From positions 1 through 64,000 of the forward strand of contig CAZAJX010000004.1 of NCBI GenBank assembly GCA_964485815.1: a stretch of DNA of 64,000 nt, given 5' to 3'. Source of the DNA: SFLA01 sp964485815. Lineage in GTDB: Bacteria > Bacillota > Clostridia > Oscillospirales > CAG-382. This document shows positions 18,116 to 28,206 of the stretch, one piece after another. A program made the translations under genes and the position numbers. Below the pieces are notes generated by a model that searched no databases, had not been told where the DNA came from, and saw only the letters and a list, made by a program, of their open reading frames with translations. Positions within the stretch are counted from its first letter, which is position 1; the number at the start of each line of letters is the position of its first letter.

Positions 18116-18991
18116 GTGAGCGATTTTCTTTATTACGTTAAGGAAACTCTGTTAAATATTACAGTAATAGATGTTATTGATATTGTTATTGTTTCATTTT
18201 TGCTGTATTACACTTTCAAATTCATACAAGAGCGCCGTGCCGCCAAGCTTGCCATCGGTCTTATATTACTGCTGGCGTTGCTGCTTGTCAGTGAAGTGCT
18301 TAATATGCATGCGCTCAACTTTATACTTTCGAATCTTTTCAGTGTCGGAATTATTGCGCTTGTTATCGTATTCCAACCGGAATTGCGCAGCGTGCTTGAG
18401 AAGGTGGGCGGTGAATCCCTGCGGAGTATAAGGGGAAAAATGGATGACGAAACTGTTTCTCTGTATACCGAATGTATTACCGAGGTGGCAGTAGCCGCAG
18501 AACAGCTTTCTCAATCCAAAACGGGTGCTTTAATGGTATTTGAGCGTTCCACCAAGCTTGGCGACGTTATCCGTACAGGTACTGTGCTGGATGCAAAACC
18601 CACGTCTTTCCTTATCGGCAACATATTTTTCAACAAAGCGCCTTTACACGACGGCGCGGTTATATTCAGAGAAGGCCGTATCCACGCCGCAGGCTGTTTT
18701 TTGCCTTTGTCCGATAATAACGAGATCGTAAAAGACCTCGGCACCCGCCACCGAGCAGGTATAGGTATGAGCGAAAACAGTGATGCTATCGTACTTATTA
18801 TATCCGAAGAAACGGGAATAATCTCCGTTGCATCCGATGGCGTACTTAAAAGAGGTTTTTCCCGCAAGAAGCTGGAAACTTATCTCGAATCTCAGCTTAT
18901 AGTAAAAGAGAACTCTTTGAAGAGCAAGGTTAAAAACCAGCTCACCCGTATTACAAAAAAGAAAAAGGGGGATGAAAAGGTTGATCAATAA
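18116..18991 (+). CDS. cdaA: Membrane diadenylate cyclase CdaA
   Basis: CdaA condenses two ATP into the second messenger c-di-AMP, which controls potassium uptake, osmotic balance and cell-wall homeostasis. The 291-residue protein has three N-terminal membrane segments (about residues 13-35, 40-60 and 62-82) and a cytoplasmic DisA_N domain. The two catalytic motifs are intact: DGAVIF around residue 180 and RHRAG around residue 217. Translation starts at GTG 18116, behind GGGAGG. cdaR overlaps by 20 bases. glmM, the usual third gene, is missing. Confidence 0.96.
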   Translation: MSDFLYYVKETLLNITVIDVIDIVIVSFLLYYTFKFIQERRAAKLAIGLILLLALLLVSEVLNMHALNFILSNLFSVGIIALVIVFQPELRSVLEKVGGESLRSIRGKMDDETVSLYTECITEVAVAAEQLSQSKTGALMVFERSTKLGDVIRTGTVLDAKPTSFLIGNIFFNKAPLHDGAVIFREGRIHAAGCFLPLSDNNEIVKDLGTRHRAGIGMSENSDAIVLIISEETGIISVASDGVLKRGFSRKKLETYLESQLIVKENSLKSKVKNQLTRITKKKKGDEKVDQ

Positions 18992-20252
18992 GCTTAAAGA
19001 CGTTTCCAATTCAGTCCCTCGTCCCAATAAAAGAAAACTTGTTACCTTCTTTACAGCGTTTCTCGCGGTTGTTTCCGCTGTTGTGCTTTGGTTTTTCGCT
19101 ATAGACTATGACAGCCCCGATTACACCAAGACCTTTTCAAATATCAAGGTTGAAGTTACCGGGTTGTCCGAGCTTCGTCAGACGATGGGTTACACCCTTC
19201 TTGAGGAGCCGGATCTTACCGTTGATGTAACCATCGCAGGCAAGCGTACCGACGTTAATCAGGTGCGTTCCTCCGAAATCACCGCTTCCATAGACTTGTC
19301 TACCGTGGCGGCGGCAGGGGAGAATAAGTTTTCCGTGCAGATATCTTCTCCCAACGGTACGACTGTGGCTTCCCAAAGCATAAGCGAAGTAAGATTGTAT
19401 GTCGATAATTTTATTTCAAAGCAATATACTGTCAAGGTGCGAAATCTTGGTTACACTTTGGCTGAGCATTTGCATATCGATACCGTAAACTGCAGTCCCG
19501 CTACCGTTACGGTTTGGGGACCCGAGAACGAGCTGGCGAAAATATCCGGCGCGTACGTTGATCTTGAACTGGGTGAACTTGTAAATTCCGTTAAGGTTAC
19601 TGCAAGCGCCAAGCTTCTTGACATTAATAACGCAGAGGTTAACAATCCTTATATAATGGTTGCAAACAACTCTGTTACCGCATCCGTTTCCGTTTACGCA
19701 GAAAAAGAAGTGCCTGTCCGCGTAAAACTTATCGGAGGTATGTATTCCGACCTTACGGCTGACATCCGCTGTGATATCGACACGGTCTTGCTCCGCGGAA
19801 CGGTAGAGCGTATGGCAAATATCAGTGAATACGTTATTGAAATCGATGAAACCGATACTCAGTTTGATTTGCCTGTAAAGATACTTATAACGCCTCCTGC
19901 GGGAAGTATAAACGTAGGGGAAGAACAGTATGCAACCGTTCTTATTTCAGTTCCGGATATCGGCAAGCTGGATATGGTAATACCCTCGAAAAACATCGAA
20001 TTTATCAATATGCCGAAGGAATTCAGCGCAAAAGCGCTCAAGGACGTGGTGATTGAGCTTCGCGGTCTGCAGGATGTACTTAACACCCTTACCGAGGAGG
20101 ATATCAAGCTGAGCGTGGATATGTCCCTTTTGGGAGATCTGTCTGCGGGAAGTATGACCGTTCCGGTAACGGTAACCATTTCAAACGAAGACGTTTCGGG
20201 TATATTCGTTTACAACCGTAACGCATATACCGTTGAGATAATTATAAAATAA
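18972..20252 (+). CDS. cdaR: CdaA regulatory protein CdaR (YbbR domains)
   Basis: CdaR is a membrane-anchored, extracytoplasmic regulator of CdaA. The 426-residue protein has one N-terminal membrane segment (about residues 18-40, ending VLWFFAIDYDSP). It is followed by what look like four YbbR domains: the repeats contain V(K/R)xxGL-type turns and segments such as YTVKVRNLGY and VPVRVKLIGG at spacings of about 85 residues. It overlaps cdaA by 20 bases, and the ATG is preceded by a G-rich site inside cdaA. recJ follows 10-19 bases later instead of glmM. Confidence 0.92.
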   Translation: MKRLINKLKDVSNSVPRPNKRKLVTFFTAFLAVVSAVVLWFFAIDYDSPDYTKTFSNIKVEVTGLSELRQTMGYTLLEEPDLTVDVTIAGKRTDVNQVRSSEITASIDLSTVAAAGENKFSVQISSPNGTTVASQSISEVRLYVDNFISKQYTVKVRNLGYTLAEHLHIDTVNCSPATVTVWGPENELAKISGAYVDLELGELVNSVKVTASAKLLDINNAEVNNPYIMVANNSVTASVSVYAEKEVPVRVKLIGGMYSDLTADIRCDIDTVLLRGTVERMANISEYVIEIDETDTQFDLPVKILITPPAGSINVGEEQYATVLISVPDIGKLDMVIPSKNIEFINMPKEFSAKALKDVVIELRGLQDVLNTLTEEDIKLSVDMSLLGDLSAGSMTVPVTVTISNEDVSGIFVYNRNAYTVEIIIK

Positions 20253-20271
20253 ATTTTAGGAGATGAAGGCC

Positions 20272-22347
20272 TTGACTTCAAGGAAGTGGGTCATAAACGG
20301 CGCCAATACTACCGCCGCTGCATTACGGGCGGAAAGCGGATATTTGCCTCTCACAGCAAGATTGCTTTGCTCCAGAGGATTTGATACATCCGCCAAGGTT
20401 GCCGATTTTTACGATACAGAAAAACTTTCTTTTTACGATCCCTATCTGCTTAAGGATATGGATAAAGCGGTTGACCGCATAAAAAAAGCAATACAAAACA
20501 AAGAACGCGTTTGTATTTACGGCGATTACGACGTGGATGGTGTTACTTCCACCACTATGTTGTATACATATCTGCGTTCTCTCGGCGTGGAAACCACATA
20601 TTTTATTCCCGAGCGTATGAACGAGGGGTACGGACTCAGCCGTACTGCCATTGAGCGCTTTGCGGGCAATGTGGATCTGCTTATCACCGTTGACACGGGT
20701 ATAACCGCCGTTGCCGAAACCGAATACGCAAAGCAGTTCGGAATGGATATGATCATAACCGACCACCACAGTTGCAGGGATATCCTTCCCGATGCGGTAG
20801 CGGTTGTCAACCCTCACAGAGAAGATTGCGAATATCCCTTCAAAAAGCTTGCGGGGGTAGGCGTAGTGTTCAAGCTTCTTTGCGCCCTTCACGGTAACAG
20901 CGATGATATATGCAAACGCTACGGCGAAATTGTTGCTATCGGCACTATAGCCGATGTTATGCCTATCGTTGGCGAAAACCGTCTTATTGCGGCAATAGGT
21001 ATCGAAAACCTTTCAAACACCAAGTATCACGGTTTACGTGCCCTTATGGAGCAGGTAGGTATCTTTAAAAACGGCAAAAAAGTAAAAAAGATAACCTCTT
21101 CCACCATAGGATACGTGCTTGCGCCCCGTATCAACGCCGCAGGCAGAATTACCAGCGCTGTGCGTGCGGTTGAGCTTTTGCTCGCGGATAACGAAAACGA
21201 TGCAAGCCGTATCGCCGCAGAACTTTGCGAAATAAATAAGCTTCGTCAATCCACCGAGCTTGATATTTATAATCAGGCGCTTTCCCAGATAACCGAGCAG
21301 CATCCCGATAACACGGCGTACGTCCTTTCTTCCGATGGCTGGCATCAGGGTGTAATCGGTGTGGTTGCATCCCGCATAACAGAGAAGTACTCGCTTCCCA
21401 GCGTATTGTTCTCCTTTGACGGCGATATAGGAAAGGGAAGCGGCAGAAGCATTAAAGGATTTTCCCTTATGGATGCCTTGGCTGAATGCTCCGACCTTTT
21501 GCTTGAATACGGCGGACACGAGCTTGCGGCAGGTCTTTCTATTGAGCGAAAGAATCTTGAAACTTTTTCTGCCCGTTTGAACGATTATGCTGAAAAGCAT
21601 ATAAAGAAAAACGAGCTTGTAATTCCTCTTGAGATCGACTGCGAAGCGGCATTTTCCGAGCTTACTCTCCGTCAGGCAGAGGATATTCAGCGCCTTGAGC
21701 CCTTCGGATTGTCAAATCCCGTTCCCGTATTTATTCTTAAGGGTGCGGTTATAAAGAACGTAACCCCTCTTTCCGGCGGAAAGCATATGAAGATACGAGT
21801 TTCCGATGGCGGCAGAAGCGACCTTACCGCCGTGTACTTCGGAATGAGCGCAGAAAGCTTTTCTCTCTGTGAAGGGGATCGGTGTGATATAGCCTTTTCT
21901 CTTGAAATCAACGAGTTTATGGGCACAGCAACGCCCCAGCTTCTCGTTAAGGATATAAGACTTGCAGAAGGCGAAAACGATAAGCTTGACAGCGAATACG
22001 AAGCATATCTTCGTGCTGTTGATTTCGAGGATCAGTGTCCCGTATCTGCGGATTGTATTCCCACTCTCGCAGATTTCAGAGAAGTGTTCCGTTATCTTCG
22101 CCGCAGCTTTGACGGCACTAAGCCTTCATCGGTACGCCGCCTTGTCAGCAATATCCGCGAGGAAACCGGCAACGATATAAACGTGTGTAAAATTTTAATT
22201 ATCAGCGATGTTTTGCAAGAGCAAGGTATTGCAGAAGTAGAGCATATACCCGGTATGATGATCCGCATCGGCTTAAAGCCCTTCAGCGGAAAGATCAATC
22301 TTGATAATTCCAGACTTTTGGGAATGGTAAAAGCAAAACACGCGTAA
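20272..22347 (+). CDS. recJ: Single-stranded-DNA-specific exonuclease RecJ
   Basis: RecJ is a 5'-3' exonuclease on single-stranded DNA, acting in recombinational and base-excision repair. The roughly 691-residue protein has the DHH motifs CIYGDYDVDGVTST, LITVDTGITA and TDHHSC, and the DHHA1 segment GKGSGRSIKGF. An OB-like region and a C-terminal extension follow. An in-frame ATG at 20263 would touch the AGGAG site (20258-20262) with no spacing, so I prefer the TTG at 20272, which has normal spacing. The catalytic core is unaffected. It follows cdaR and precedes relA by 12 bases. Confidence 0.94.
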   Translation: MTSRKWVINGANTTAAALRAESGYLPLTARLLCSRGFDTSAKVADFYDTEKLSFYDPYLLKDMDKAVDRIKKAIQNKERVCIYGDYDVDGVTSTTMLYTYLRSLGVETTYFIPERMNEGYGLSRTAIERFAGNVDLLITVDTGITAVAETEYAKQFGMDMIITDHHSCRDILPDAVAVVNPHREDCEYPFKKLAGVGVVFKLLCALHGNSDDICKRYGEIVAIGTIADVMPIVGENRLIAAIGIENLSNTKYHGLRALMEQVGIFKNGKKVKKITSSTIGYVLAPRINAAGRITSAVRAVELLLADNENDASRIAAELCEINKLRQSTELDIYNQALSQITEQHPDNTAYVLSSDGWHQGVIGVVASRITEKYSLPSVLFSFDGDIGKGSGRSIKGFSLMDALAECSDLLLEYGGHELAAGLSIERKNLETFSARLNDYAEKHIKKNELVIPLEIDCEAAFSELTLRQAEDIQRLEPFGLSNPVPVFILKGAVIKNVTPLSGGKHMKIRVSDGGRSDLTAVYFGMSAESFSLCEGDRCDIAFSLEINEFMGTATPQLLVKDIRLAEGENDKLDSEYEAYLRAVDFEDQCPVSADCIPTLADFREVFRYLRRSFDGTKPSSVRRLVSNIREETGNDINVCKILIISDVLQEQGIAEVEHIPGMMIRIGLKPFSGKINLDNSRLLGMVKAKHA

Positions 22348-22359
22348 AACAGGTGTAAT

Positions 22360-24567
22360 ATGTCTGTAAGTTTTGAAAGCTTTATAGAAAAGTTAAAGCA
22401 AAACGGAGGCTACGATATAGCCAAGATTATAAAAGCATATGAATTCGCATACAGGATGCATGATGGACAGACCCGTATTTCAGGTGAGCCGTACATCATT
22501 CACCCTCTTTCCGTTGCGGATATCGTAGCCGATCTTCAGCTTGATACAGATTCTATATGTGCTGCCTTTTTGCACGATACCGTAGAGGATTGCGGTGAAA
22601 AGGTTACTCTTAACGTTATAAATAAGGAATTCGGAAGCGACGTTGCCGATCTTGTTGACGGCGTTACCAAGCTCGTTCACATCCGCTTTGAAACTAAGCA
22701 GGATGAAAGTATCGAAAATTTGCGTAAAATGTTCCTTGCAATGAGCAAGGATCTGCGTGTAATTTTTATAAAGCTTGCCGATCGTCTTCACAATATGCGT
22801 ACTCTTGACGTACGCCGTGAGGAAAAACAGCGTGCCGTTGCATTGGAAACGATGCACGTTTACGCACCCTTGGCTCACCGCCTCGGTATCCAGAAGATAA
22901 AGCAGGAGCTTGAAATGCTTGCCCTCAAATATCTGGATCCCATCGGTTTCCGTGAGGTTGAGGTAGACGTTGAAAAACGTTACGGCGAAAATAAAGGCTT
23001 TTTGGATCATTACAAATCTCTGGTCGGCGCAAAGCTTGATGAAAACCATATCAAGTACCGTCTGGAAGGCCGTATAAAATCCATATATTCCATATACAAG
23101 AAAATGTATTCCGGTAGTAAAAGCTTTGAAGAAATCTACGATTTTTATGCTATACGTATAATTGTTGATACAGAGCTCGATTGCTACACCGCCTTGGGTA
23201 TCATTCACGAAGCATTTAACTTTATTCCCGGCAGATTCAAGGATTATATTTCCACGCCAAAGCCCAACCTTTACCGTTCACTTCATACCACGGTTATAGG
23301 TAAAGAGGGTATTCCCGTCGAAGTACAGATCCGTACTTGGGAAATGCACCGTGAAGCCGAATACGGTCTTGCCGCCCATTGGAAATATAAATCCGGCGAG
23401 CAGGCGAAGGAGATCGTAGATCAAAAGCTTCAATGGATACGTACTCTGTTGGAAACCGAAAAGGATACCGACGATCCCGACGAATTCTACAGACCTCTTA
23501 AAATCGATCTTTTCGAAGACGAGATATTTGTGTTTACCCCCAAGGGCGACGTTATTAACCTTCCCACCAACGCAACTCCCATAGATTTTGCGTATGCAAT
23601 TCACTCCGCCGTCGGAAATAAAATGGTAGGCGCCCGTGTCAACGGTAGTATCGTTCCCATAGATTCCATTCTTGAAAACGGTCAGATCGTCGAGGTTATT
23701 ACTTCTTCCGCATCCAAAGGCCCCAGCAGAGATTGGCTTAAAATAGTTCGCTCCGGCGAAGCAAGGAATAAAATACGCCAGTATTTCAAAAAGGAAATGC
23801 GGGCAGAGAATATAATTGTCGGTAAAACAGAAGTTGACCGTGAGCTTAAGCGTTACGGCAGAAGCTATTCGGAAGCGCAAAAGAACGAGATAGTTTCAAA
23901 CGTCGCTGCCCGTATCAGCCTGCCCGATCCCGATGATCTTTATAATAATATAGGCTACGGCGGACTTTCTATCAGCAAGATCGCCGCAAAATTGAAAGAT
24001 GAATTTACCCGCGTGGTGTGTCCTCCCGAGCCTGTGGAAGAAGTGCCGGTACCCGAAAAGCCTGCAGCTCCCAGAGGAAGAATCACAAATTCGCAATCCG
24101 TAATTATTGACAGCGTTTCGGGATGTGAAGTTAAATTTGCAAAATGCTGTAATCCTCTTCCCGGCGATAGTATTATCGGATTTATCACCAAAGGCTACGG
24201 TGTTTCTATCCACAAGTACGATTGTCCCAACGCGCAGGCGGGCTTGCAAAAGCCCGAGGATAAAGACAGATGGGTGGTCGCTTCCTGGTCCGAGCAGATC
24301 GAAAAGAGGGAAGTCGGTAAGTTTGATGCGGTGTTAAACGTGTATGCGGATTATTCTTCCGCATTGTTTGCGGATATTTCCGTTCAGCTCAAAAATATGT
24401 CTGTTGATATTATTTCCATATCATCAAAGGAAAATATAGGCAGTTGTCTGCTTACCGTTGTTATCAAGTGCAGCAGTATCGACCATCTGCACAGCATAAT
24501 GTCCCAGTTGCGTAATGTACCTAACGTGCGCGACGTTACCCGCGGCAGTGAAGGCAGGGGAGTATAA
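22360..24567 (+). CDS. relA: Bifunctional (p)ppGpp synthetase/hydrolase (Rel)
   Basis: This enzyme makes and degrades the stringent-response alarmone. The 735-residue protein has all domains in order. The HD hydrolase domain comes first (SAAFLHDT-type motif AAFLHDTVED near residue 67, and RLHNMRTL). The RelA/SpoT synthetase domain follows (YDFYAIRIIVDT, TPKPNLYRSLHTTV). A TGS domain covers about residues 385-450 (DEIFVFTPKGDVINLP), then a helical/zinc region (AKCCNPLPGD) and a C-terminal ACT domain (last 75 residues). Both active sites look intact. The dtd ATG starts at the base after its stop, the usual rel-dtd pairing. Confidence 0.96.
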   Translation: MSVSFESFIEKLKQNGGYDIAKIIKAYEFAYRMHDGQTRISGEPYIIHPLSVADIVADLQLDTDSICAAFLHDTVEDCGEKVTLNVINKEFGSDVADLVDGVTKLVHIRFETKQDESIENLRKMFLAMSKDLRVIFIKLADRLHNMRTLDVRREEKQRAVALETMHVYAPLAHRLGIQKIKQELEMLALKYLDPIGFREVEVDVEKRYGENKGFLDHYKSLVGAKLDENHIKYRLEGRIKSIYSIYKKMYSGSKSFEEIYDFYAIRIIVDTELDCYTALGIIHEAFNFIPGRFKDYISTPKPNLYRSLHTTVIGKEGIPVEVQIRTWEMHREAEYGLAAHWKYKSGEQAKEIVDQKLQWIRTLLETEKDTDDPDEFYRPLKIDLFEDEIFVFTPKGDVINLPTNATPIDFAYAIHSAVGNKMVGARVNGSIVPIDSILENGQIVEVITSSASKGPSRDWLKIVRSGEARNKIRQYFKKEMRAENIIVGKTEVDRELKRYGRSYSEAQKNEIVSNVAARISLPDPDDLYNNIGYGGLSISKIAAKLKDEFTRVVCPPEPVEEVPVPEKPAAPRGRITNSQSVIIDSVSGCEVKFAKCCNPLPGDSIIGFITKGYGVSIHKYDCPNAQAGLQKPEDKDRWVVASWSEQIEKREVGKFDAVLNVYADYSSALFADISVQLKNMSVDIISISSKENIGSCLLTVVIKCSSIDHLHSIMSQLRNVPNVRDVTRGSEGRGV

Positions 24568-25011
24568 ATGAAAATTGTCATTCAGCGTGTGCTTTCCGCC
24601 TCTTGCGCTGTGGAAGGAGAGCATATATCAAATATCGGTATAGGTCTTTTGGTGTTTTGCGGTGTAACCGCAACCGATACCGAGGAGGATATTAAAAAAG
24701 CGGCGAAAAAAATATCGGGAATGCGTATCTTCCGCAATGATGCGGGTAAGATGTCATTGTCGGTCGGTGACGTGGGAGGAAGTGTAATGCTTATCTCCAA
24801 TTTCACCCTTTGCGCCGATTGTTCACACGGCAGACGGCCCGAGTTTTTGTCTGCCGCACCCGCCGCCAAGGCAGAGGAATATTACAATAAATTAGCCGCT
24901 ATGATCGGGGAATCCCTTCCCGTTGTGTGCGGCGTTTTCGGAGGAGATATGCGTATCAGTGCGGAAAACTTCGGTCCCGTTACTGTATACCTTGATACTG
25001 CTTCTTTATGA
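24568..25011 (+). CDS. dtd: D-aminoacyl-tRNA deacylase
   Basis: DTD removes D-amino acids (and glycine from tRNA-Ala) mischarged on tRNA, acting through the RNA backbone. The 147-residue length is standard. The N-terminus MKIVIQRVLSASC, the SQFTL-like NFTLCAD segment and the C-terminal NFGPVTVYLDT with the Gly-cis-Pro motif are all present. It is packed between relA and hemZ and overlaps hemZ by ATGA. Confidence 0.95.
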   Translation: MKIVIQRVLSASCAVEGEHISNIGIGLLVFCGVTATDTEEDIKKAAKKISGMRIFRNDAGKMSLSVGDVGGSVMLISNFTLCADCSHGRRPEFLSAAPAAKAEEYYNKLAAMIGESLPVVCGVFGGDMRISAENFGPVTVYLDTASL

Positions 25012-26495
25012 AACTTACAATAAATAATTCCACAGGTCTGTTAAACGATTATTATTTTCAGACACTTTCTCTACTTTATTTCCCCGGTGAAAAATTCCCC
25101 ACCGGGGTCGATTTAAGTCCCAACAGCGCGGAATATTACTTGGAAAAGCGGGGTAACGGTTATTACGGAAAAGCCGTGTTACATACCGCTTTCGCTTGTG
25201 AGCAGGGTGAATTTTGTACCGATGGATACGATTTTTCCGTTCCCGTACACGATGAACTCAATGCTCAGTGTGCAATCGGAAAAGCGTTTCTCGTTGCAGG
25301 CGAAAAGCTGTTTGGGTTTTCACTTCCTTGGGGTTATATTACCGGTCTTCGCCCCGTAAAACGGGCAAGATTTTACCTTGATAAAGGATACGATGACGAA
25401 ACCGTAACCCGTCTTTTTGTAAAGGACCATAATATTTCCAAAGAAAAAACCGAGCTTTCCATTCGTACTGCTCATAATGAGATCCGTATGCTTAAGGACG
25501 TGGGCGAAAAAACGGCAGGACTTTATATTTCCATACCTTTTTGCCCCACAAGATGTCAGTACTGCTCTTTCGTTTCGTATTCAACTCCCAGACTTTTAAA
25601 AATGCTTCCCGAATACGTTGAGCTTCTTATAAAGGATATTAAGTCTACCGCCGCAGTGCTGTCGGAAATAGGAGTAAAGCTTTCCGCAATTTACGTTGGC
25701 GGAGGTACACCCTCCATTCTTTCGCCGGAGCAGACCCGCCGTGTTCTCGGTACCGTTACAGATAATTTCGATCTTTCGTCTTTGCGGGAATTTACCTTTG
25801 AAGCGGGCAGACCGGATACTATTACCGCAGACAAGCTTATAGCGGCAAAAGAAAACGGCGTGTCCCGTGTAAGCATTAATCCCCAAAGCCTTAACGAGAA
25901 CGTCCTCCGCGCCATCGGACGACAGCATACCACACAGCAGTTTTTTGATGCGTACGAGATTGCCCGCGATATCGGGTTTGACAGTATCAACGCCGATCTT
26001 ATCGCAGGACTTCCCGAAGATACGTTCGAAACCTTTTGTTCCAGTTTTGAGAAGGTGCTCTCTATGGGCTTCGAGAATATAACTTTACATACCCTCAGCA
26101 TAAAAAATGCCGCCGCATTGCGTTTTTCCAAGGAAAACGTTTACGATCCTTCGGGAAAGCTTGCGATTTCCTGCGTGCAATATGTTTATGACCGTATGCT
26201 TGAAAGCGGTATGGAGCCTTATTATCTGTACAGACAGAAAAATACCGTCGGTAATGCGGAAAATACGGGATATTCCGTTCCCGGTAAAGAGAATTTGTAT
26301 AATATCCTTATGATGGAGGAGCACTCCAGCGTCTTTGCCTGCGGTGCGGGCGCAATAACCAAGCTGGTTTCTCCCGATGAAGAGATAATCGACCGTATCG
26401 CCCACCAGAAGTATCCGTACGAGTATCTTGATACTCCTAAGGGAATCGGTGAAGATAGGATAAAAAAGTTTTATGAGCAGCATTTTGGGTGCTGA
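25008..26495 (+). CDS. hemZ: Coproporphyrinogen dehydrogenase-like radical SAM protein HemZ
   Basis: The 495-residue protein has an N-terminal region of about 165 residues typical of HemZ. A radical SAM core follows, with Cys179, Cys183 and Cys186 in FCPTRCQYCSFVSYS. YVGGGTPSIL, FEAGRPDTI and NADLIAGLPEDT follow in the HemN-type order. HemZ is annotated as an oxygen-independent coproporphyrinogen III dehydrogenase, though some HemN-like proteins instead bind or transfer haem. The relA-dtd-hemZ order is typical of Clostridia; the metallo-beta-lactamase gene often found between them is absent. spoVB follows after 31 bases. Confidence 0.9.
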   Translation: MKLTINNSTGLLNDYYFQTLSLLYFPGEKFPTGVDLSPNSAEYYLEKRGNGYYGKAVLHTAFACEQGEFCTDGYDFSVPVHDELNAQCAIGKAFLVAGEKLFGFSLPWGYITGLRPVKRARFYLDKGYDDETVTRLFVKDHNISKEKTELSIRTAHNEIRMLKDVGEKTAGLYISIPFCPTRCQYCSFVSYSTPRLLKMLPEYVELLIKDIKSTAAVLSEIGVKLSAIYVGGGTPSILSPEQTRRVLGTVTDNFDLSSLREFTFEAGRPDTITADKLIAAKENGVSRVSINPQSLNENVLRAIGRQHTTQQFFDAYEIARDIGFDSINADLIAGLPEDTFETFCSSFEKVLSMGFENITLHTLSIKNAAALRFSKENVYDPSGKLAISCVQYVYDRMLESGMEPYYLYRQKNTVGNAENTGYSVPGKENLYNILMMEEHSSVFACGAGAITKLVSPDEEIIDRIAHQKYPYEYLDTPKGIGEDRIKKFYEQHFGC

Positions 26496-26526
26496 TATGT
26501 TGTGTTTCGTTTAATGAAAGGACGTT

Positions 26527-28206
26527 ATGAGTAATATAGACAAGTCTTCCAAAAGCTTTGTAGCGGAAGCCGCCATAATTTCTGTTTCAAATTTTGCCGT
26601 CAAGCTTGTAGGCGTGCTTTTTAAAATTCCTCTTGCCAATCAGCTCGGGGAGTTTATGGGTGTTTTTAACGCCGCATATTCCATATACGCAATGCTTTTT
26701 ATGATCTCCACCTCGGGACTTCCCGTAGCGGTATCAAAGCTCGTTGCCATTGCAAAGGAAAAGGGAAGACGCCGTGAAGCCTCTCAGGTATTCCGTACCT
26801 GCGCCTTAACCTTCGGCACCATCGGCTTTCTTTGTTCTTTGGGAATGTTTTTGGGTGCGGATATAATTTGTGATATCACTGCACATCCCGGTGCGGAGAT
26901 ACCTATGCGTGTTATCTCTCCCACTTTGTTTATTATTTGTATAACTGCATCTATACGAGGTTATTTTCAGGGACTTCGCAAAATGGTTCCCACCGCCGTT
27001 TCCAATTTTATCGAAGCGGTGTTAAAGCTCATTCTGGGCTTGGGCGGTGCGGCGTTTGCCGCTTCAAGAGGTTGGAGCGGACCCGTGCAGGCAGCGTTTG
27101 CGGTTTCGGGAATTTCTATCGGTGTTGTCGTAGGTACTGTTTATCTTGCTATTTGCTATTACAAACAGCGCAACGCCAATATTCCCGATACAGATCCTAC
27201 CGTTTCTCCCCGTTCAACTCTCGCAAAAGCAGCCCTTCGCGTTGCTATCCCCGTAACGTTGGCAGGCTCCGCTTTGTATTTCTCCACCTTCTTCGATACG
27301 GTTGTTATCAATAACCGCCTTATCGCATCCGGCTTTACAGAAGAAATGGCAGATAGACTTTATACCGCATATACGACCCTTGCGATCTCTATATCGGATC
27401 TCGTTCCGTCCACGCTGGTGTATCCCATAGCGTTAAGTATACTTCCCGCTATGACCGCCGCTTTGGAGGGAAAGCGTACCAAAGAGGTAAGAGGATACAT
27501 ACATTCCTCTATCCGAATATCGGGAATTATCGCTATTCCCAGCGCCTTCGGCCTTGCGGTTCTTGCCCGTCCCGTTATACAGATGATATATTTCGGCTCT
27601 CTTTCCAAAGAAATAACCCTGCTGGACGGAACAACGGTTATGCCCATTGACGTAGGTGCAGCGTCGCTTGCAATTTTGTCTGCGGGAATAGTATTTCTTT
27701 CCCTTATGTCCACTACCAACGCATTACTCCACTCTTACGGCAAAAATTTCCTTCCCGTAGTTTCCATAACCGTAGGTATAGTATTGCTTATAATCACGGA
27801 AACGTTGTTGGTTGGAATCCCCGCCGTGGGAATATACGGTGCGCCTATCGCTTCCTTGATATGCTATATGACCGCTACCTTCCTGAATATGCGCGCTGTA
27901 CGTAAGGTTTCGGGAATGCGGCTCCACCCCGTAAAACTGTTTGGCAAGCCCGTGATCTGCTCGGTGCTGTGCGCCCTTGCGGCATTTGGCGGATATTCTC
28001 TGTCCAAGCTGTTTGTTGACGGTTCTTCCCGTCTTGATAACATAGTAATGTTCGTTTTCGGCGTTATCCCCGGTGTTGTGGTCTATGTAGCGACTATGCT
28101 GGCGTTCAAGGGAATTACCGCAACAGAGGTAAGATTGCTTCCTTTCGGCAATCGCATTGCCGCAATATTTATAAAATGCGGCTTTCTTAAGGAGAGTGTA
28201 AAATGA
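26527..28206 (+). CDS. spoVB: Polysaccharide/lipid II flippase family membrane protein (SpoVB-like)
   Basis: The 559-residue protein has about 14 hydrophobic segments and the MATE/MVF-fold N-terminus (AAIISVSNFAVKLVGVLFK, then IPLANQLGEFMG). Its length, and its place directly before mazG and the yab genes, match SpoVB of Bacillus. SpoVB is needed for spore cortex and belongs with proteins that flip lipid-linked wall precursors. An AAAGGA site lies before the ATG. mazG overlaps its stop by four bases. Other members of this superfamily move different oligosaccharides, so the substrate is inferred from context. Confidence 0.88.
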   Translation: MSNIDKSSKSFVAEAAIISVSNFAVKLVGVLFKIPLANQLGEFMGVFNAAYSIYAMLFMISTSGLPVAVSKLVAIAKEKGRRREASQVFRTCALTFGTIGFLCSLGMFLGADIICDITAHPGAEIPMRVISPTLFIICITASIRGYFQGLRKMVPTAVSNFIEAVLKLILGLGGAAFAASRGWSGPVQAAFAVSGISIGVVVGTVYLAICYYKQRNANIPDTDPTVSPRSTLAKAALRVAIPVTLAGSALYFSTFFDTVVINNRLIASGFTEEMADRLYTAYTTLAISISDLVPSTLVYPIALSILPAMTAALEGKRTKEVRGYIHSSIRISGIIAIPSAFGLAVLARPVIQMIYFGSLSKEITLLDGTTVMPIDVGAASLAILSAGIVFLSLMSTTNALLHSYGKNFLPVVSITVGIVLLIITETLLVGIPAVGIYGAPIASLICYMTATFLNMRAVRKVSGMRLHPVKLFGKPVICSVLCALAAFGGYSLSKLFVDGSSRLDNIVMFVFGVIPGVVVYVATMLAFKGITATEVRLLPFGNRIAAIFIKCGFLKESVK

